64,000 nt of DNA, from assembly GCF_014656075.1 (NCBI RefSeq), contig NZ_BNBS01000019.1:1-64000 (forward strand). The letters are read 5' to 3'. Origin of the DNA: Streptomyces hydrogenans (GTDB lineage: Bacteria; Actinomycetota; Actinomycetes; Streptomycetales; Streptomycetaceae). Below the pieces are notes generated by a model. It had not been told where the DNA came from, did not search any database, and saw nothing but the letters and a program-made list of their open reading frames with translations. The translations under genes and the position numbers were made by a program. This document shows positions 60,572 through 64,000 of this stretch, one piece after another (position 1 is the stretch's first letter; each line of letters opens with the position of its first letter).

Positions 60572-61531
60572 GTGCAGACCCCCCTCGCCTTCATCGCCCA
60601 GCGCTGGACGCCGTCCCCCCGGATCCTCCGGCGCGCCGCGCTCTCCGCCGTCGTGATGAGCGTGCTCATCATCGTCACGGGTGGCGCGGTCCGGCTGACC
60701 GGTTCCGGTCTCGGCTGCGACACCTGGCCCAAGTGCACGGACGACAGCCTGATCGTGACGCCCGAGCAGGGCTACCGCGGGCTGATCGAGTTCGGCAACC
60801 GGATGCTGACCTACGTCCTGTCGGCCGCCGTCGGCTGGGCGATCGTCGCCGCCCGCTCGACCAAGCCGTGGCGCCGCGGCCTCACCCGCTGGGGCTGGGC
60901 GCAGTTCTGGATCGTGATGAGCAACGCCGTCATCGGCGGCATCACCGTCTGGATGGGCCTCAACCCGTGGACCGTGGCCGGTCACTTCCTGGCCGCCAAC
61001 GCGCTGCTGACCGTCGCCGTGATCACCTGGCACCGGACCGGCGAGGGCGACACCGCCCCGCGTCCGCGCGTGCCGGGGCCGGTACGGAAGCTGTCCTGGG
61101 CGATCACGATCGTCTCGGGCCTGCTGATCGTGCTGGGCACCACGGTGACCGGCGCCGGCAAGCACGCGGGCGACAGCAGCGACGTGCCCCGCATGCCGTG
61201 GGACTGGACGAACGCCGCCCACCTCCACGCCGTCGCCGCCTGGGCCGTCTGCGCCCTCGCCGTCGCCATGTGGCTGGTCCTGCGCGTCGTCGACGCCCCG
61301 GACGACACCCGCGCCCGCGCCCGCGACCTGCTGGTCGTGGTCCTCGCACAGGGCGCCATCGGTTACGTCCAGTACTTCACCGGCGTCCCCGAGCTCCTCG
61401 TCGCCGCCCACATGCTCGGCTCCTCGCTGATGTGGATCGCGGTGCTCCGCCTGGCCCTGAGCCTGCGCGAGCGACCGCTGCCGACGGCGGAGATCCCGGC
61501 CCAGGCGGACCCGGAGCTGGCCTCGGCCTGA
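60572..61531 (+). CDS. ctaA: Heme A synthase CtaA/COX15
   Basis: A 319-aa eight-helix membrane enzyme oxidising the C8 methyl of heme O to give heme A for cytochrome aa3. It shows VTGGAVRLTGSGLGCDTWPKCTD (with the conserved cysteine pair), LIEFGNRMLTYV, TVAGHFLAANALLTVAV, LGTTVTGAGKHAGD and LHAVAAWAV/AAHMLGSSLMW with the heme-ligand histidines. GTG 60572 is preferred over ATG 60542 because a -10 box (TACGAT) lies between them. The partner ctaB is at 63379, on the other strand. Confidence 0.95.
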   Translation: MQTPLAFIAQRWTPSPRILRRAALSAVVMSVLIIVTGGAVRLTGSGLGCDTWPKCTDDSLIVTPEQGYRGLIEFGNRMLTYVLSAAVGWAIVAARSTKPWRRGLTRWGWAQFWIVMSNAVIGGITVWMGLNPWTVAGHFLAANALLTVAVITWHRTGEGDTAPRPRVPGPVRKLSWAITIVSGLLIVLGTTVTGAGKHAGDSSDVPRMPWDWTNAAHLHAVAAWAVCALAVAMWLVLRVVDAPDDTRARARDLLVVVLAQGAIGYVQYFTGVPELLVAAHMLGSSLMWIAVLRLALSLRERPLPTAEIPAQADPELASA

Positions 61532-61568
61532 CGCTTCCCCGCACCCCCGACGCGGGTCCACCGGCCGC

Positions 61569-62648
61569 TCACCCCAGCCGGTAGACCCGCGTCGCGTTGT
61601 CCGCGGCGATCATCGAGGCGACCCGCTGGGCGTCGGTGCGCGACCAGGCGCCGTCCAGGACCCAGGCGCCCAGCACCCGGCCGAGGGCGGCCCGGAAGGC
61701 GCTGGCGGCGACCACGTGCAGTTCGGGCAGGCCGCAGGCGCCGCTGGAGTAGAGCAGCTTGCCGAAGGGGGCCAGCTCCAGGACCTCGGCGAGGACGTCC
61801 GCCGCCCGTGCCCCGGTGTGCGCCAGGGCGGCGCCCAGGTCCGCGTAGACGTGCGGGAAGACCCCGGCCATCCGGGCCGCCGTCCGGTGGTGCGGCGAGC
61901 CGTGCAGCAGGACGAGGTCGGCGCCGAGCCCTGCGGTGGCGGCGGCGAAGCCGCGCAGGGCGGCCGGGTCGCGGTCCCCGGTGTGCAGCTGGAGCGGGCG
62001 GCCCGCGCCCACCGCGATCCGCAGCAGGCGGCGCAGCAGCACCGGCGAGTCGAGGGGCCCGCCGACGGGCCGGCCGGCGAGCCAGCGGCCGGCGGCGCGG
62101 CGGGTCTCGGCGCGCCCGGGGGCCTCCGGGTCGGCGCCGAGGACGCAGCGCGGGGCGGAGACCGAGGAGAAGGCCACGGAGCGCACGGCGGCGTCCTGGA
62201 CGGCCTCGGTGAGGTTGGCGAGGAAGCCGTCGACGGTGCCGGAGGTGTCGGCGACCTGCTCGGCTAGGGGTTCCAGGCGGACGATCTCGTGGGCGCGGGC
62301 GGCGCCGGCGGCGGCCAGTTCGGCGGGCCCGGTGAGGTCGCCGGGAAGGCCGGTGTCGACGAGGTAGGTGGCGATGCCGGCGGCCCGCAGCAGCCGGCGG
62401 CCGGTCTCGGCGACGCCGAGCTCGCGGCGCCGGGCGAGGTAGCGGGCGGGCGGGCAGTGCGCTTCGAGACCGAGCAGCGGCGGGCACCAGCGCCGTACGG
62501 CGAAGCCCGTCTGGGTGTCGAAGAAGGTCGTGCCGGAGGCCGGCAGGACGGCGGCCGGGCCGAGGTGGGCCTCGAAGGTGCCGAGGCCCAGCTCCGTCCG
62601 GAGCACCCCGTGGCAGTACTGGTCCACCAGGCGCGGCGTGTCGATCAT
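61569..62648 (-). CDS. Amidohydrolase-like protein (FluG N-domain type)
   Basis: A 359-aa amidohydrolase_2-like TIM barrel. Recognisable metal-site strands are VDQYCHGVLRTELG, RPLQLHTGDRD, LVLLHGSPHHRTAA and HVYADLGAAL, matching the FluG/XynX-type layout. The first ligand motif reads YCH rather than HxH and the last strand reads LLYSSGACG without the usual Asp, so the active site is altered or the metal content differs. Enzymatic role unknown. ATG 62648 with a purine-rich GGGAG upstream; a start at 62789 would add low-complexity sequence. Convergent with ctaA (37-nt gap). Confidence 0.75.
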   Translation of the reverse strand: MIDTPRLVDQYCHGVLRTELGLGTFEAHLGPAAVLPASGTTFFDTQTGFAVRRWCPPLLGLEAHCPPARYLARRRELGVAETGRRLLRAAGIATYLVDTGLPGDLTGPAELAAAGAARAHEIVRLEPLAEQVADTSGTVDGFLANLTEAVQDAAVRSVAFSSVSAPRCVLGADPEAPGRAETRRAAGRWLAGRPVGGPLDSPVLLRRLLRIAVGAGRPLQLHTGDRDPAALRGFAAATAGLGADLVLLHGSPHHRTAARMAGVFPHVYADLGAALAHTGARAADVLAEVLELAPFGKLLYSSGACGLPELHVVAASAFRAALGRVLGAWVLDGAWSRTDAQRVASMIAADNATRVYRLG

Positions 62649-62740
62649 CTCGGGGGGCTCCCTGCGTGGGCGTGTCTCCACACGTCCTAACGGGTGAGCC
62701 CCTCGCGAGGTTGTTGCCTGCGGCCGGGCCGTCGGCGGGT

Positions 62741-63085
62741 TCAGGCGTTGGCGGCCCCGCCGAGCTGGATGCCGGCCATCCGGGTCCACTCGTACGGGCC
62801 GGTGACGACCTTGGCGGCGAACTCGCCGTCGAACTCGTCGTGCAGGGTCAGCTCGGCCTTCTCGGCGGCCTGCCGCGCGATCGCGTGGGTGGGGGCCACC
62901 AGGTCGCCCCAGCCGCCGTCCTCGCCGACGAGGACGATCCGGGTGCCGGCCTGGCCGATGTGGGCGAGCTGGCCCTCGACGCCGCCGTGCTCCTTGCCGA
63001 AGGCGCGGATCTCCTTGGCCAGCTTGGCCGCCTTGCGCTCGGCGCGCGGGGAGACGGCCGTGGTGTCTTCCGTGGTGTCTGCCAT
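62741..63085 (-). CDS. Conserved hypothetical protein, 114 aa
   Basis: A small cytosolic alpha/beta protein: an N-terminal basic helix (RAERKAAKLAKEIRAFGKEHGG), a strand pair (TRIVLVGEDGGWGDLVAP), a helix (THAIARQAAEKAELTLHDEF) and a terminal block YEWTRMAGIQLGGAANA. ATG 63085. It appears to be a widely conserved streptomycete protein without known function, located between the amidohydrolase and the MITE. Confidence 0.75.
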   Translation of the reverse strand: MADTTEDTTAVSPRAERKAAKLAKEIRAFGKEHGGVEGQLAHIGQAGTRIVLVGEDGGWGDLVAPTHAIARQAAEKAELTLHDEFDGEFAAKVVTGPYEWTRMAGIQLGGAANA

Positions 63086-63175
63086 GGCAAGGATGCTACC
63101 GAGCGGTAGATCGACTGGCGACGGCCGGGCCGCGTGGGACAGCCCACACGACCCGGCCGTCGGAGCCGGTGCGCC

Positions 63176-63381
63176 TAGGGCCTGTCTGACCATTGGCGTC
63201 GGATCAGGCCGGGGCGTCCGGTGCGTGCGATCGGCGTGCGGCCGGGGCGCCCTCGGATGGGGTCTCCCCTGCTCGAGCGAAGCCGAGAGCTCGGGGAAGG
63301 AGCTACTTGGGCGTTTCGGCCGTGCGGCGAGCGTGCGTGCCGGACGGGCCGGACCCGACGGGAATGGTCAGACAAGCCCTA
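63176..63381. mobile_element. Non-coding MITE with CTAG target, inserted at the end of ctaB
   Basis: Terminal inverted repeats of about 18-26 bp: left 63177-63194 AGGGCCTGTCTGACCATT, right 63363-63380 its complement with one mismatch. CTAG (63175-63178 and 63379-63382) flanks both ends, as for IS5-type elements that target CTAG/TA. The interior (~160 bp) has no open coding sequence but a hairpin-rich segment at 63269-63300 (CTCGAGCGAAGCCGAGAG) of a kind I recall as common in Streptomyces genomes. An IS5-family transposase elsewhere in the genome would be the mobiliser. Confidence 0.75.
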
Positions 63382-64000
63382 GCGGAGGAAGGGGTCCACC
63401 GCGACCGCCACGAAGAGCAGCGAGACGTAGGTGATGGACCAGTGGAAGAGGCGCATCTCCTTGAGCTTGGCGCCGGTGACCTCGGCCTTGGCGCGGTTCA
63501 GCAGGCCGTGCGCCTCCCACAGCCACCAGCCGCCGGTGGCGAGGGCGACGGAGGTGTAGAACCAGCCGGTGTAGCCCAGCGGGGTGAGCAGCAGCGAGAC
63601 CGCCACCATGACCCAGCTGTAGAGGACGATCTGCTTGGCGACGACCTTGTTGGAGGCGACCACGGGCAGCATCGGCACGCCCACGCGCGCGTAGTCCTCC
63701 TTCACCTTCATCGACAGCGGCCAGTAGTGCGGCGGCGTCCAGAAGAAGATGACCATGAAGAGGACGACGGCGGCCCAGGACATCGAGTTCGTGACCGCGG
63801 ACCAGCCGATGAGGACCGGCAGGCAGCCGGCGATGCCGCCCCAGACGATGTTCTGCGCGGTGCGCCGCTTCAGGATCATCGTGTAGACGACCACGTAGAA
63901 GAGGAGCGCGCCGAGCGAGAGCCAGGCGGAGAGCCAGTTGACGAGCAGGCCGAACCAGAGGGTGGAGACGACGGCGAGGGTGATGCCGAAGACCAGGCCC
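63379..64000 (-). CDS. ctaB: Heme O synthase CtaB/CyoE (protoheme IX farnesyltransferase), N-terminus outside window
   Basis: About 206 C-terminal residues of this ~310-aa UbiA-family membrane prenyltransferase are present; the frame is open to base 64000. Seen: [32 protein letters not shown], the second Asp-rich/hydrophobic region [30 protein letters not shown], and the closing helices. It makes heme O, which CtaA converts to heme A. The reading frame ends in a TAG at 63379-63381 that belongs to the CTAG target of the MITE; the last residues are AVAVDPFLR. Confidence 0.93.
   Translation of the reverse strand, partial: GLVFGITLAVVSTLWFGLLVNWLSAWLSLGALLFYVVVYTMILKRRTAQNIVWGGIAGCLPVLIGWSAVTNSMSWAAVVLFMVIFFWTPPHYWPLSMKVKEDYARVGVPMLPVVASNKVVAKQIVLYSWVMVAVSLLLTPLGYTGWFYTSVALATGGWWLWEAHGLLNRAKAEVTGAKLKEMRLFHWSITYVSLLFVAVAVDPFLR

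Overview
The window is a stretch of actinobacterial chromosome, almost certainly Streptomyces or a close relative. It is very GC-rich with near-saturated GC at third codon positions, uses GTG and TTG starts freely, and carries DmdR1/IdeR-type iron boxes, a class-E-like LAETG sortase substrate, SpoIIE-type phosphatases, a double TerD protein and a sufR-led suf operon. From memory the order (cobalamin genes, LAETG protein, ABM monooxygenase, dapD, suf operon, ctaA, ctaB) resembles the SCO1847-SCO1934 region of S. coelicolor. It reads as core chromosome. I see no prophage, CRISPR array, rRNA, tRNA or secondary-metabolite cluster; the only mobile-looking element is a ~206 bp MITE at the stop codon of ctaB.

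1-8850: cobalamin (B12) genes. cobD (5' end outside), cobQ, a BchI-BchD-type chelatase, cobO and cobB are mostly translationally coupled. A ZIP metal transporter faces them, followed by a CobE-like domain read through into a CobC-like aminotransferase. 8942-9952: LAETG cell-wall protein. 10272-13733: an iron-box-controlled divergent unit (siderophore-interacting ferric reductase; cytosolic penicillin-acylase-family hydrolase plus siderophore-type GNAT acyltransferase). 13742-25467: general metabolism (amidohydrolase, aminotransferases, old yellow enzyme with its MarR regulator, DsbA/FrnE-like protein, ketoglutarate-semialdehyde-type dehydrogenase with its IclR regulator), then a PBP2-like transpeptidase and an MFS transporter.

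25531-42080: two overlapping SpoIIE-type phosphatase genes, a cytosine-deaminase-like amidohydrolase, a TIM-barrel-like hypothetical divergent from a uronate dehydrogenase, an AraC regulator, a double TerD protein, ACC deaminase with a GntR/FCD regulator, and Tat-exported PhoX. 42336-51155: secreted nuclease, an ABM-family monooxygenase behind a SoxR-type promoter, GNAT, dapA, a small secreted protein, a Tat-exported beta-propeller, dapD, an SMR efflux gene with TetR, and a membrane protein. 51218-57777: complete suf operon sufR-sufB-sufD-Rieske-sufC-sufS-sufU-sufT. 57881-64000: DUF72 protein, ABC exporter, ctaA, amidohydrolase, small hypothetical, MITE and ctaB (N-terminus outside).

The most informative content beyond the gene list is regulatory. 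The same 16-bp operator type, GTTCA-N6-TGAAC, lies at the aldehyde dehydrogenase/iclR intergenic region and at mirror-image promoters of the uronate dehydrogenase and its divergent partner 12 kb away, suggesting a split uronate/aldarate regulon. Iron boxes occur at the siderophore module and upstream of sufR. A soxS-like promoter (TTGACC, 19-nt spacer, 18-bp SoxR box) precedes the ABM monooxygenase. A 14-bp perfect inverted repeat covers the gntR start codon.
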